DNA of 64,000 bases from Chrysopilus asiliformis (taxonomy: Eukaryota; Arthropoda; Insecta; Diptera; Rhagionidae). The DNA lies in the NCBI GenBank assembly GCA_964034945.1, contig OZ035961.1, positions 20,994,161 to 21,058,160 on the forward strand, in the 5' to 3' direction. Of this stretch, positions 37,201 through 50,631 are shown piece by piece (the stretch's first letter is position 1; each line of letters begins with the position of its first letter). The position numbers and the translations under genes were made by a program. The notes under the pieces were generated by a model, which did no database searches, had not been told where the DNA came from, and saw only the letters and a list, made by a program, of their open reading frames with translations.

Positions 37201-39033
37201 AATTCTAAAGTAAATTTCGTGTCTTTAAAAAATGATTATTTTAATTTAACAAAAAACACAGCTCAATAAAGTTTTCCACAATTTATTTTTAAAAAAGAAA
37301 ATTAAACACAAACATATATAATTATCTTCTAAAATATTATATTTTTATATTTTTAACAAACTACACAAATTGTCTGACATTTTATAGATTTAAAAATTTT
37401 ATTTGTTTACTTGAATTTATGTGCAAATGATTAATATTAGATCATATGTATGGTTATTACAAAATATACCTTTTTTTAAATTTTCTCCTTTCTATTGCAA
37501 AAAAAACAACACCAAATGCAAAAACAAAAATCATGAAAAACTAAACTTTTTGTGATTGTGTACCTTTTCAGAAGTTTAAAAATAAAAATGCACTTTCAAA
37601 TGAAAAACTTCTCTTAACATCTATTCGATTTTCTTAAACGAATATTTACTTTTTCTATGGCTGCGATTTATTGTACTTTATTTAAAAAATATTTCTTCTA
37701 TATCAGTACATATAAAAGTTTTTGTGTGTTATTTAAATGTTTGAAATTTATCTGAAATTTTAAAGATTTGTGTTTTTTTTCTATTTTACATAAATTTGTT
37801 TCTGATAAGTCAAGCTCAGTAGTGTTTTTTTTTTAATTCCAGTAGTTTAACTGCGAGTTTCACGAAACTTTTAGCGGCTCGCTAAAAATTTCATGATAAC
37901 CGCCATAAGACATGCTTTTTTTAATTTTATGTATAAGGGGTGTTCTAACGAGAGCTCAAAATATTCAGATTAAGCAAAACACTTTTTTTTGCATTCCTCA
38001 ATGGTCACAGATTTGAAACAAAAATATATTTGCAAAAAAAGTCGATCAAGAAAAATTTTAAAAAAATCGCTCTTTTATTACAACACCCTATACTCGGAAA
38101 TCAAACTATTTATGAAAATTCCAGCCGTTTCTCAAAAAAATTGGCTTTTATGACCAAAATTAATACAGCGAAAACCGCAGCTTACAAGACTTTACCCTTT
38201 TCCAAAAGTTTGACATTAAAAAATTCTAAAAAAAAACATTTTTAGATTAGAACCCTGATTCTGATATATTTCGATACGGCAAATGTCGCGCAAATCGACA
38301 CTTCAATTAGGACTAAAATATTACAAAAAAAACACAACATTTCCAGGAAGAAAATTTGTATCAAAAAGATTTGATGCCAAATGTGGCAAAATACGTCGGG
38401 GTCGAAATTTACATCCAAAGAAATGTTGTGTCGTTTTAAACTGAACAGTTTATCAGTATCAGGGTGTGTATTTTAATTGTCGGAGTGAGCCAATTTGAAT
38501 TAAATTGAATTTCGAGAAAAAAAAATTATAAAAAAGTCCTTCACCAATTTTTAAGATGTTCCGTATTACATTTACAATTATATTATATTTATTTATTTGC
38601 CTTTTGTCAAAATTATGCAATATATTTCAAACTAATTCGTTTCAATTATTTATAAGAAAAACTCTTTTTTTTTGTTAATAGGCAGTATTATTTTTACTTT
38701 TTTCTAAATTATTTAAGAAAAAACACATTAAATTTATAACAAATTTTTCCCGTTTTTTATTCTCTTTTTTTTAATATATATTTTTCAATTTATTGAAATT
38801 TTCAAATGGAAAACAATAAAAAATTATTATAAAATCAAAGCAAATAAAATCAAACTGTTTTTACAATTTTTCTGGTATCTTTTTTTAATTGTTGATAATT
38901 TTTACTTCAACTGAAGAAAATATTTCTATCATTAATTGAGAAAAACCAAAAACATGACATAGAACAGAATTAAAACGAATTTAAGAATAAAATAAAATTA
39001 CACCACGTTGAGGGCTGCGTAAATTGCTGATGA
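37201..39033 (-). other. AT-rich block, possible long 3' UTR after the 39034 stop
   Basis: It is T-rich on +, hence A-rich on the - strand, mostly without recognised mobile elements, and directly follows the stop codon at 39034-39036. A palindromic TTTCACGAAACTTTTAGC repeat is at about 37850-37920. I see no coding frame. Confidence 0.4.
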
Positions 39034-39885
39034 TTAGGTCATTTGTGTTGACCATTCATTCAGAACCTTTGTTATGTCGCTGTCCTGCATTAGCTCCCCA
39101 CCATCGTCACTATTAATGATGTAATTGTCGTTACACAGGTCCATCAGGAAAGTGGACGACATCGGATCGGTGTCCAAGAATGAAAAGGACATTTTACGGC
39201 CATTGCTGATGATTGAATCACTCCCACCACCACCTCCATCTGGACGATCAGAAACTCTACCGCCACCATCAGGACGCCTGCCACAAGCATCTCCTAAGCC
39301 GTTTGCTTGGTTATTCGCAGGACCTCCACCTGCATCAGCAGCAGCTACAATTCCAGTATCATTACTATTTACTATCATTGGAGCGCTTGAAATCTTAGAG
39401 CCACCAGTGTCGATCGGGAATCCCACTTTGTCCCTCGTCACGACTTTCATCGGTGCTAGGTTGATTTTTTTATTTCCCAAAGGACAATTATTGAGCGTTG
39501 AATAGATGCTCCTTTTCCCCGGACTTTTATCCCGCATGAACCCTGGAGAGTTAGCGCATTCGATTCCACTGTCACTATCTGTGGGATCGTTTTCCATCAT
39601 CAGATTCGGCCGATAGTCCATCGGGGAAAGCACTTCCTCCAGCATTTTGCCGTTCAATTCGTCGTCGGTCATCAGCATTGGGGGCGACGGGAGGACCACT
39701 GAACCCCCGATAAGTGGATTCGGGCAGCAAGTCCGCATCCGAGGTGTCGTCGACGTGGTAGTGCATCGCAAGGGATGCGTATAGCATGAACCTGGAGATA
39801 TATGTTGTTTCGGAAAATATCGAACCACATCCTTCTCGGTATCTTCAGTCACTAGAATGTCCGGCGGAAGTGCGGAAAATGTGTC
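39034..39885 (-). CDS. sima: Probable distal alternative last exon of sima, with C-TAD-like end
   Basis: Open for 283 codons from the acceptor CCATTGCAG (phase 0) to TAA. It encodes a Ser/Pro/Gly-rich, acidic region (TDDELNGKMLEEVLSP, DPTDSDSGIECANSPG, a Gly/Asp repeat). The end reads STFLMDLCNDNYIINSDDG then GELMQDSDITKVLNEW. This end aligns by eye with the HIF-1 alpha C-terminal activation domain: Cys-x-x-Asn at the position of human C800/N803, then LMQDSDITKVLNE against LLQGEELLRALDQ. Two phase-0 GTAAGT sequences in the sima exon 57966-58897 could splice here across 18 kb. No other upstream - strand exon was found nearby. It may instead be the last exon of an unrelated gene enclosing sima. 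It does not read as a known enzyme or membrane protein. Confidence 0.55.
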   Translation of the reverse strand, partial: DTFSALPPDILVTEDTEKDVVRYFPKQHISPGSCYTHPLRCTTTSTTPRMRTCCPNPLIGGSVVLPSPPMLMTDDELNGKMLEEVLSPMDYRPNLMMENDPTDSDSGIECANSPGFMRDKSPGKRSIYSTLNNCPLGNKKINLAPMKVVTRDKVGFPIDTGGSKISSAPMIVNSNDTGIVAAADAGGGPANNQANGLGDACGRRPDGGGRVSDRPDGGGGGSDSIISNGRKMSFSFLDTDPMSSTFLMDLCNDNYIINSDDGGELMQDSDITKVLNEWSTQMT

Positions 39886-40249
39886 CTGCAATGGAAAATT
39901 GTTGAAATTAGTTTTTATTGATCACGAAATATGAAGACGATCTGAAGCGGGAGTGTTTTGCAAACTATTTTTTTCTATGTGTAAAATTTGTAAATTTAAC
40001 TTTTTGAAATAATTTAGTTTTTAAATAAATTATTTACATATCTTTTGTAAATAGATCGTTTTGCTGTTGACTTAAATCTACTTAAACTTAACAATCATTT
40101 GTTTTTGACACCTTGGCACACAATCAAATCTTTATTTGTTATTCTTTATTAAACCACATTAGAAAATTTATATATAGAAAATTTAACCAAAGTTTTATTA
40201 CATTACAAAATTTCAAAAAATAAAAAAAACGGTCCTATGTATGGCAAAA

Positions 40250-40640
40250 GTTGGAGACAATAAAACTTCCTACATTTTTGTTGTACTAGAACTCCGTATC
40301 TCAAGCCGTTACCGAGATATACCGTTATTAAAAAAAAACAGGGTTTATCTCGAAAAATACCGGGTTTTTAACCCGTCGATGTATGAGATGAATTGAAGAG
40401 AATAGCATTCGCGACAACTTTGTCTTTCAACGTTATCCGATATGTTTTACCGCTATCGAGATATTATCAATAAAAAAATTTAAACTAGATTTTTACAAAT
40501 TGCTTGCAAACTAACGGTTTTTCGAGAAAAAAAACAGTTATAGGCAGAATTAAAAGTATTAAAATTCTCTACATTTTTGCTTTTTACCGTAAATCGATAT
40601 ATTTTACCGTTATCGAGATATTTCAGATTTTGTGAAATAC
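40250..40640. repeat. Dispersed repeat related to interior of 48036-49503
   Basis: Blocks such as CGTTATCCGATATGTTTTAC, TATCGAGATAT and AACTAACGGTTTTTCGA occur here and, inverted, at about 48350-48790. No terminal repeats are visible in this copy. Confidence 0.5.
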
Positions 40641-40754
40641 AAATTCATATTTCTATGTAAATTAATAATTTATTCGTCAGGCAAATGGTGCAGAAACGTA
40701 GATTTTGTATAAAAAAGTCATGTGCTGTTCACATCAGATATTTTTAAATAAATA

Positions 40755-40927
40755 CAGTAGAATCCCGATAATTCGTATTTCAAGAGAACAGAAAATTCAT
40801 ACGAATTAGTGGGATATACGAATTATCGGGGTACGAATTATCGGGATTTTTTTCAAGGGACCAGCAAATTCATACGAATTAGCGGGATATACGAATTATC
40901 GGGGTATGAATTATCGGGATTCTACTG
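40755..40927. mobile_element. pogo/Tigger-type MITE, 173 bp
   Basis: The ends CAGTAGAATCCCGATAATTC and the exact complement are flanked by TA (40753-40754, 40928-40929). The inside is made of repeated GGGATATACGAATTATCGGG units. CAGTAGAAyCyCGATwATyCG ends belong to pogo/Tigger-type elements. Confidence 0.8.
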
Positions 40928-43140
40928 TATAAAAAAAATTGTCCGGGCGTCGTTTTGCCTTGGCCCGGTTCTACCCTTCCAATACAAAAATGAAAAATTT
41001 TGGGTAAATGCATTTTAATGCTGAATTTTCAGTAAGAGCAAACCATTTTATATGCCACAGCCCTTACCGTTTTCCGCATATCCTTGTTTTGAGGCAGCTT
41101 CTGGGAATAATTCGAAAATTTACAGCTTTACTGTGTTGGAAGCTTCAATTTTTGGAATTTGAGAAAATTATTCCAAAAATTTTTTAAATTTGATAATTTT
41201 TTTTGCTCTTAACTGGCAAAAAAAACTAATTAAAATCATTGCACTTATTTGAATATCTCTGAAAAAAATCAATTCATACTAAATTCCTCGGATTTTACGA
41301 GATTTTTACTAACCTCTGATAACCGAAAAGCCTTTTAAGCCCTAAGACAGTTTTATAGCAGAATTCATCTTCACTGCCCCCATCTATAAAACCCATTGAG
41401 ATAAAAAAAAATACTTAAATGAATCCCGAACCCAGTTTCAAATAAATAAATGTTTGCTAAATTATATTTGCAATCGATTTTAACCCTTTTTGATACAAAT
41501 CTCCAAATAAAATCTTTCCCCGAAAAAAAAATAAAAAAAAAATAACATCGTTTAATGCTGAAAGACACTCTTTTGTAGCATGGATCAAACAAGGATCCCT
41601 GTAGCAAATTCCGTCAGCCCAAAACCGAAATCTTTATTGCGATAAATTTTAGCATTTCAAAGAAACGAAAACTGGATCCTAAACAAATATCTGCTCAGAC
41701 ATTTGCATCGTAACCTTTAGTTGCTCTTTACAAAAAATCCCCACAACGCAGTCCAAGGATAACTGAAATCCTTTTTATAATTTAAAAAAAAAAACTATAA
41801 ACCTTCACCTTTTGGTCTTTTTGTTTCCGTCAAATTGAAAAATCGTTTCAAGTTGCCGTTCACTTGATGTGAGTTCCAGTAACGCAAGGACATTCTAAAT
41901 TAAGGCCCATTCAACATCATAATGGGAGAAGGTCACATCGACCAACATCTCCCGATTATCTTCCGTAACTCACTCAAAAAACCCACAAATGAGGCCTTAA
42001 CAACTACTTTGAGTAAGACTTTTTCCGTCTAGTCCAGGCTAGGCGATGGGATTTGTTGGAATTGGGTCATCAATAATATAGGTAGAAAAATTCACATCTA
42101 TATTTATCTATTGTCTACCTTTTTAGTTTTCTTTCCCCCTTACATCTCCCCCGCATGTGTTTCACATTCACATGTTTCACATTCAACTGGCACTAAAACC
42201 ACCTCATGTCATGACAGTAAAAAAAATGGAAAACTTTTCTAGGTCAGTAAATTTAAAGCCTCTCAACAAAACACTTGAAATGTTAACGCAAATAAGGATC
42301 TTCTCAAGGATGCGGAAGAAAATGTGGATGTAGAATTCGAGCTTCAAAGTACAACGAAATTTACAAGAGTATAAGTGATTAAACGTAGACCAATCTTCAA
42401 ATATTTAAATAAAACTCAAAAGAAATGTTTAATAATTTGAAAAAACCTCGGAGCGAAATTAAAACACTACAAAAAAATATGTAAAATTAGAGCCAGGACA
42501 GTAAGAAAAACGTTTCCCTCATAAGATGGATAATCGTTGCGTTTATGGGTTTTCATTTACTGAATTTTTATTATGAAAAAGGACCAGAATGTGAAACCAA
42601 CAGGGGAAATTGTATTGTCTTTATATGTTTTAGTAAAGAGATGGTATGTGCTTTGCACAAGAGTAACTTTTATCTCTTTACGGGGATCTCGTCTTGTAAG
42701 TTCAGGGTTGCTCCAGATTGGAAATTTGAAAATTAAATTATTTAAAGAAAATGCAAATCTTGAACCACCAACGAAGTTGTTTTGTCAAAAAAAATCCTCA
42801 CAAGAAAAGTTTTTATTGACAAAACTCGTAATAATTTTTTTTTGCTCGGATTTATTCGAGCATGTATGATCGATCCGTTGCTCGGTCGTGGACGCTCGAA
42901 TAAACATGGGGAAAAAAGCGATTTTGATGCATTTTAAATCTAGACCCTTTTTTAAGGTAACAATTCAGAAAAAATGCGCCAGTGACGCAATTTCTAATTT
43001 GGGACAACCTCTCTTTTTCCCCGCTTCTCTTCATCCCCGCCTCTCTTCCTCCCCACCTGTCCTTAAGAAAAAAAATTAAGTAAAAATATGTAAAGTTTTA
43101 GGTAAACTTCTTTTGAAGACGTCCAGTTCGAATTTAAAAA

Positions 43141-43287
43141 CAAGTTAATTTTGAAATTATATCTATTTCAGCGCCAAAAGTTAGCAGTGCCGAAATACCG
43201 CTGCTAAACTGCCAAGAAGTAGAACGTATTTATATCGGTGCTAGATTAAAAAAAACTGCCCACTTAGCACCGGTCTAAACGCGCCCA
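43141..43287. repeat. Half copy of GGGCGCrTTTAG TIR element
   Basis: Matches the right half of 15839-16178 and ends in CGGTCTAAACGCGCCCA. The left half is missing. Confidence 0.6.
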
Positions 43288-45653
43288 TTGACAGTCGCCA
43301 GAATTTTTGTCTCCATTCTCATAATCTGGCAGGACTGCCCAAATTATAGTACTTAAATTCAGGTTTGCACAGCAATTCTGTAAATTTTAGCCTGTGTAAC
43401 AAAACATTTGTAAGGTCAACAACACCCATCAACAACAGACAGTGGCATAATCAGTTTTCTGTGTTTTTCTTGAAAACGGAGTGTGGTATCGAAAAATTTA
43501 TAAAGACAAAAAGGATTTAAAATTTGATTTTAAATAACTCTTTCATACATTAAAATTCAGTCAGACCATCTCTTCGCCCACGTTTTCCGCAAATGGAGAA
43601 ATTTCAATTAAAATTTGGGTTGTTCTCATATATTTACATGTACCACCAACTTCCATAACCGGACAGAAGCCTTGGTAGATGGTTTCACGATTCTACACTG
43701 ACAATTGTAGTGTTTAATTCATGCTAAAGAGTAATAATTGATCCCTACATAAAAATCTAACAGTGAAACCCGGTTTTTAGTTTCAATAATGACCAAAAAG
43801 CAAATATTTATGCAAAATAATTTTAAAAAAATCTACCAGGAACCACCACCAAATCCTTGATTTTTCCCTTAAAAAATCACTCTGATTTTAACTCAAAGAG
43901 AAAGCTTTTACCCTAAACATCCTAAATTGGAGAAAAAATAGATAAAACGCGAATCAGGGGAGTGAAAAAATCGAAAGTGGAATTCACTCTCACTCACACA
44001 TCTCTAAAAATCAAGTTTCTCTTTCATTTTCGTTCATAAACACAAAAAACCAACACAGTTATGCGAGGATTTGGTATCGATTTTATCCTGGAACCGATAT
44101 CGCGATGTCTATCCTTGATAAACATGCATATTTACCACTCATATAGACATCTAGCCATATTTACAGGAAAGTCTACTATAAGAAAATCAATCCTATACAA
44201 TACATCTATATAGATATGCGTAAAGGCTATGAACAGGGCTTGCAGAATTTGTAGAAATGTGCAAAAAATAAATTAAAACTTTTACATCATTGTTGAAGAG
44301 AAATGAAAAGTTCCATGGCAGAAATTTTCCCAATATTTTTTTATTTTTGGATTGGAATTACTAAGGAAATTTCCTCTGTGTTTGTGTACATATTTACTGT
44401 TTTTATGGGACAGGAGGAAAACTTTGAAGCTCATTGACTTTGGTTGAATTGAATCGGATCGAAAGGGAAAGTTTACTATTCCCATAGACGTCTATAGACT
44501 AATCGTACAGAGCGATGAAATGGAAAACGGACAAAACGAAAGGATCCGAGTCTGACGTGAACGTGGGAAAGTCAAATTCCATCAACATTGGTTGAAAATA
44601 AGTACGTTTTGTATCTGCGATATGGGAATGTCTCTTCACGTATACAAGTTTTGTTGATGATGACTAAAAATTTTGTTATAACTGAAACTCGATTCGGATT
44701 TTTTTTTTTTTTTGGCATTTCAGCCGTGAAAATTCACAATTCTTGAGGGAATAAAATGATTTTCTATAGTTGACTTGATTAGTATGCAGTGGAAAATCGT
44801 CAAGAGAGAAAATGGAATCAGTTTTATTTGTTCCGGAGAAACTTTTTTTTCCGAAAAAAATAAACTCATGTTTGCAATTTGCTTCGCATGTGATGTAGGG
44901 TACATAAAATTTTCCGACGTTGACTTTTACTCAAAAAAAAAACAGCTCCTGGGAAACTTTGGGTATGTTGAATTTTTTTTTTCGTAGATTTGGATAAGCA
45001 CGTGTTCTTTCAAGGGTCTACCATAACTCATCGAGAAATTATTTATCATTTTTGGTCGACAGATATCGCCTTTTAGGCCATGAATTTTGATTTTACGGGA
45101 ATTTTATAGAAATTATTCCATAAACATTTACTTGGAATTTTCCACTAAATTTTCTTACATGCAGCTGTCGATTTTCTTAATCAAGGTATAGTTTTTGTTG
45201 TCGTAGTTTAGAGTCATTTATCATTTGATTACTCTATAATAAACTCAAGGGAAAGTGTAACAAAACTGGGGTTCGATGAAGTTTGTTGTTATTTATATTT
45301 TTTTATATTCGATAAGGAGGGAATTTCTAACTCGAGACAGACATTTCGGGATAAGTTATTGATTGATAGATCAATAATCACTATGAAAGATGAATTATTG
45401 ATTAGCAATTGAAGGTGGCATGAAAGAAAGTTCATTAGGTTCATTCGAAATTGATTTGTTATTAATAAAGACAAACACTCTTGCCCTACGCTAATTAAAC
45501 CATTTACGAATGTCGTAAATAAAAAACTTTTTCCGTCAACGCCTAATAAATAGTGATTTTTTATTTACTGCATTTTAAATATATTTGATACGTATTGAGG
45601 CATAAAAACAACACTGTTTGAAAAACTTTGGAAACAAGTTTTTGTTTTCATTA

Positions 45654-45770
45654 AGGGCTGTCCATAAATTTCGTCGCGTTAACTTTCAGCCTTTCGCAGA
45701 CCCCCCCCCCCCCCTCCCTACCACCGCTTTCGTATCGCTTTTTTGCGATTTTTTGTACGGAGTTTAATGC
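45654..45770. repeat. Poly-C MITE, left part
   Basis: GGGCTGTCCATAAATTTCGT, GACC followed by a C run, and TTTTTTGCGATTTTTTGTAC plus GGAGTTTAATGCAC blocks; the right end is absent. Confidence 0.6.
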
Positions 45771-46031
45771 ACTAGAACAGGGGCTACGTGTTTTTAGCGT
45801 CTTATTAGGCATTATAGTTCCTAATAAGTCGCGAGGTGACCAGCGTAGTCAATTGGCAAAGGACCGAGCAGGTGGCAAATTTTTCTAGCAGAAAATTGCA
45901 TTGCAAAAAAAAAACATTTCAAAAACCTTTTAAGAGCCCCAAATTTTTGTATCCATTCCAGGCGTTTCTAAACCTTTTTCATAGATCAGTTGGAGGTTGA
46001 AATCTGGGGTTTTAACAGTTCAGTTACGGCC

Positions 46032-46148
46032 AATTTATTCACTAGGAGTTAAATCGCCTTAACTCCCTTAACTCACCTTTAACATGGAAAATAACGTTAG
46101 CTAACTCCCTTAACTCACTAACTCGGCTTAACTCCTAGTGAATAAATT
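46032..46148. repeat. Inverted-repeat unit, 117 bp
   Basis: A perfect 21-bp inverted repeat beginning AATTTATTCACTAGGAGTTA encloses repeated AACTCCCTTAACTCA segments. Confidence 0.7.
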
Positions 46149-48035
46149 AGGGGTTAGAGGTTTAAATCAATTGTCTGGTTTCAGGCGTTTTGATAAAACT
46201 CGGTTCATTATTACAAGCATTTTTAGTTAGTGGCACGTATCTGCCAGAAAACTGAAACAATGTCAGTATACATTTTGACCCCCCCCCCCCCCCCCCCTCT
46301 CCCCTCTACCACGTCTCCTTTAACCGAAACCGTCAAAAATGAATACGCTCTCTAAATCCCTGCATCTTCTCATTACATGAGAGGCCAGAGTTTACGAAAA
46401 AAATCAAAATCTTAAGAATTTAAATTCAAATTCTTGAAAAAGCACTAAAACGATCTGGCCCATCCATTATCTTCCTTCAGCGATAACATAAAACATAAAA
46501 TTTTTCCACGATGTTTATATGCTCAGTTTCTCAGACAACAAAACCTCGTCAATAAAAAAATATTTTATGCTTCAGTGGATTTTTTCAGTGCATATTTTGT
46601 GCTTAAATTCAGAAGCATGCTCCAGCTATAAATGTAAAAACCATCACCGAATCGAATTTTATCCTTATATCTGACTGTTTAAATCACTATAACGGTTCCA
46701 GTATGTATTTATGTTAGTACATATAAACATACGGGCATAATATGGATGTAGGCCAATCATAAATACCATAGTAAAAAGCTTTAAACTGGCATATAAAATG
46801 TAATTATTCAAGCTTATCAAATCTAATTAATGTAATTTAATTTGAAACTGAATGTGACATCATTATATGGCGGAATATTATTTTATACTGTCAGCTACTG
46901 GCAATCTCAACACTCCTCCATATCCAACCCCTAAAATAAAATTGATATTAAAGGACTTTCTAAAGGAAACACTTGGGGATCCCACAAGATGATGATTATG
47001 CTTGAAGAGGGCTGATATTGCTATCAAATAAACCAACCCAATCACATTAGAAAGGGCCAATAGGAAATTGGGGTGAATCGCTGGAATGTCTACAGAGTTA
47101 TTAATTTTAAAAAGATTTTATTTTCTAAAGCGTTTAATTGAATTCCAACTTGCAATAAATTTTATTTCGTAATGTGGTTGCAAAAAAAACAACCTTTTTT
47201 GTTTACTTACTGTTTTCAATTTTTATGAATATTGAAAACCGGTTATAACAAACTGCAAGTCGCCATTATTTATAGTTCGTTATAACTGGTGTTCACTTAA
47301 TTTTTCACGCTGATTGTGTGCCAATTCTAAAATCAGAAAGGTGTCAATAAAACAACGATTTTTTTAGTCACATATGTGTATTTGATAACTTATTTATCTA
47401 AGTAATATGTATATAATGGTTTTTTTTCATTTATTGCGTTTAATTCGATTTTTATTTACTAAAATAAAATTGACATAAACAAAACTAATAAATATAGTTA
47501 ATATCTATAATAGCTGATTTAGGACTAAACGCGGATTTCACGAAACTTTTAGCTCGTCCACTAAATCGATTTGGCGACCAAGTAAAATTTCGTGAAACCT
47601 GCCATAAATCTTTTGTTACCACTTTGAATTTTTCTCAAATAATAAAAAATAATAATTTAAAATGGATAATGGCGTAGTAATTCTTTTTAGCATTACCCCC
47701 ATATTCTGGCGTTGTGACAAGTCACAATCTGTATAGCGATTTTAATACAAAAAGATAATTTTCCAATGATATTTCCGTGATAAATGAAATGGAAAGATTT
47801 TCAAATCTAAATTCGGAGAGGCAGAAGGAATTATAGCGTAAAGATACTCAAATGTTGTTACCGGGTTGTCACCGGTCATTGACAGTCGCCAGAATAGGGG
47901 CCTTAGTTTTTGGTCTTTGCAGTTCTTGTTTAACGTTCATATATTTATCATTTTCATAACTTGTTTTATGAGTTTTTTTTTTAGTTTCTCATTTTTTTTT
48001 TAGTTTCTCATTTTTTTTAAAGTTTAATAAAGTTA

Positions 48036-49503
48036 TAGACCGGGGGGCCACGGAACAAAAAAAAACAATGCCAAGATATTCGGCTAAAATATATTTGTAT
48101 GTGTAGAGCTCGATTTAACTAAGAAAATTTGCAAACATACCAAGAACCATCTGCCATGTGTGCAAAAAAAAGTTAAAAATTTCCGGATTTTTTCGGAGAC
48201 CGTGGCTAAATTTCCTAACTTTCAACGAAACAATTTAACGAAAACTATCTTTCATGGCATATTCTAAAAATCAGTTGTTGGTCAACACAAAACTTTCTTC
48301 TACAAAATCTACGACCCTGTGCAATTTACGTTATAGCCCTGTCGTATTGTCAACCCAATACAACCTCTCAATAAATTGTTGGTTCATCCAAAAATATCAA
48401 AAACGTACAAAATTTGGGATAACTTGAGAACGGTAAAAGATATCAATTTACGGTAAATGCCAAAAATGTAGAAATTGTTAACATCTCTAATTGTTCTTTT
48501 AACTGATTTGTCGAAAAACCGTTAGTTTGCAAATTATTCGCAAAAATATGATTTTTTATATTTTAATCTAAATATCTCAATAACGGTAAAAGATAACGGA
48601 TAACGGTAAGAAACAAAATTGTGCAGAATGCCATTCTCATCAATTCACTTCATACATTCAGTCAGCAAAAACCCGTTAATTTTCGAGATAATCGCAAAAA
48701 ACTGTTTTTTTGGAAATAACGGTTTATCTCGATAACATGTTGAGATATCGAGTTATAGCTAAAGACAAAAGTGTGGGAAATTTTATTTTCTCCAAGTTTT
48801 GTCATACTTAAGGCCACTAAAAAACGCGTAGTTTGGGAGTAAATCGAGAAACACGAAATTGCGATTTTTGAAAAACCGCCATTTTGGATACTTCCGGTTA
48901 ACGGATTTCCACCAAAAGTTGATAGGATCGCCCCATTTCAGGAGCCAACATGCCTATAAAATTTCATGGCGCTAGCTCTATTAGTTTTTGAGAAATCTTG
49001 TACACAGACTGACAGACAGAAAGACATTTTTTTAATATGACTCCAATCGACTCAGGAGTGATCGGGAAATGTTTTTTAGGCAAAATTAAGAGGTCGAAAT
49101 TTTTCATGAATACAATACTTTATTATACTCCGTAGAAGAAAGTAAAAAAAATAGTATTTCGGTGCGAGAAGGGTAATTTTTAGAGACTTTTATACATGTC
49201 TTAAAATACGGTGAACATTTTTCTCTTTCTCCAATAAAAGTTTAAACAATCCCTTTGCAATCTCAATAACGCACTTGTTTTCTTCTTTTCTGCTACCCTA
49301 GTGGGGTTCTTAAACCTTGTTTTTCATCGTATCCGGATTTTAATTTTAACGACTCGACACTCGATCTGTCAAGGACTTTTCACCACCTAAGGTCCTTGAT
49401 ATATTCGAAGATTTTCTTAGTTGAATAGAACTCTACATATCCAAATATATTTTAGCCGAATATCTTTTTGTTACTGTTTGTTAGTTCCGTGACCCCCGGT
49501 CTA
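48036..49503. mobile_element. Harbinger-type non-autonomous element, 1.47 kb
   Basis: Both ends carry imperfect inverted repeats about 120 bp long, beginning TAGACCGGGGG and including AGATATTCGGCTAAAATATA. TTA is duplicated outside (48033-48035 and 49504-49506), the 3-bp TWA target of PIF/Harbinger elements. The inside holds older repeat blocks (see 40250-40640) and a CAGACTGACAGACAG motif. No transposase frame is present. Confidence 0.65.
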
Positions 49504-50173
49504 TTACTGTTTACATTGTCTTATAATTTTCAAAATAACAAATTAATAGATTTTTAATAAATTAATATTAAACAAATTAATAGATTACATGATTTGGAAA
49601 ACAAATATTTCTTATTATTGCAAGCGAAAAAATCTTCAAATCCAACAGAATTTCGAAAATTTAAAAAAGGTTAGAGATTGCTATAGCAACTGTGAAATAT
49701 ATTGTCCATAAAATTTGCCACTCAAATTTCAAACTTCTGGTGCCCTCCTCCCCCCTCTCCGCTCCCCGTTTTTCAGGGTTTTGAACTTAAGTAAGGCGTA
49801 CCGTAGACTCTATCCTCTACCTAGAAATGAGACGTATTTTCAAATATTGATAGAAAACTACGATTTTTGTAAAACTTGTTCATAAAAAATTTCAAGTCGC
49901 TAGGTCATCGCCTTCTCGAGTTATTGAAGATATGTACAACGGACAGACTGACAGACTGATAGACAGATGCACGGACGGACATCCTTATAATTTTACCTGA
50001 AACGGATTTGATCAGAAATATTCTATCTGCTCCCATTCTCGAATTTGTCTCCGTCACGAATACAAGACTTTTCCTCATGTTCTTGCATAAAATCAAAGGG
50101 TAGATTTTCACGCTATATACATGAGTCGGTGTATGTTTTTAAAACAAAAATTTATTACTGAGTGATAGTAACA

Positions 50174-50631
50174 CAGCCTTTACACGCGTCTGTAGAGCTG
50201 ACACAGTCACGGACACAGTCTCGTGTAAATGCTTACTGGCACTGACAAGTCTGTACTGACGGGACTTTTTTGTAGTCAGTACAGACATGCCAGTAATTTG
50301 ACATTTCAGACATCTAAGATGGCGGAAAATGAAGAATTTTAGGTAAATCTATTAAATTATTATGAATTCACTATTTTTAATTCTTTTTTTTTACTTTTAG
50401 AACTCTCAGACTGGTGAAAGAAGACTAACTAGGAACGAGATAATTAAAATAATGAAGCATACGAGCAAAATTCATGCCTCTGAAATACGAGGGACTGTAG
50501 CTGTGTTACTAACGAAGTCATTTGAAAATTAACTGGCTGTCAGTTCGCTAAATGTCTTCTAATTCGTTGTCAGTAATTTGACAGTTGGAGTCTGTGCTAC
50601 TGACAGACTTTATATTCGCGTGTAAAGGCCG
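50174..50631 (+). mobile_element. hAT-type non-autonomous element with gene-like remnant
   Basis: The 15-bp ends CAGCCTTTACACGCG and CGCGTGTAAAGGCCG are inverted with one mismatch. AGTAACA is duplicated outside (50167-50173, 50632-50638), close to the 8-bp hAT target. Inside, ATGGCGGAAAATGAAGAATT (from 50319) runs into a TAG at 50340-50342 just before a GTAAAT donor. After TTACTTTTAG a 43-codon frame (50401-50532; TRNEIIKIMKHTSKIHA) ends at TAA. It looks like a decayed two-exon ORF. I do not recognise the protein. Confidence 0.6.

Noticed and set aside
39125..39505. 126-codon + strand frame
   Set aside because: Antisense shadow of the 39034-39885 exon; its Pro/His runs mirror the Gly/Asp repeats.
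46878..47060. 60-codon minus-strand frame considered as an exon upstream of 39885
   Set aside because: No recognisable motif and no acceptor/donor pair in matching phase.
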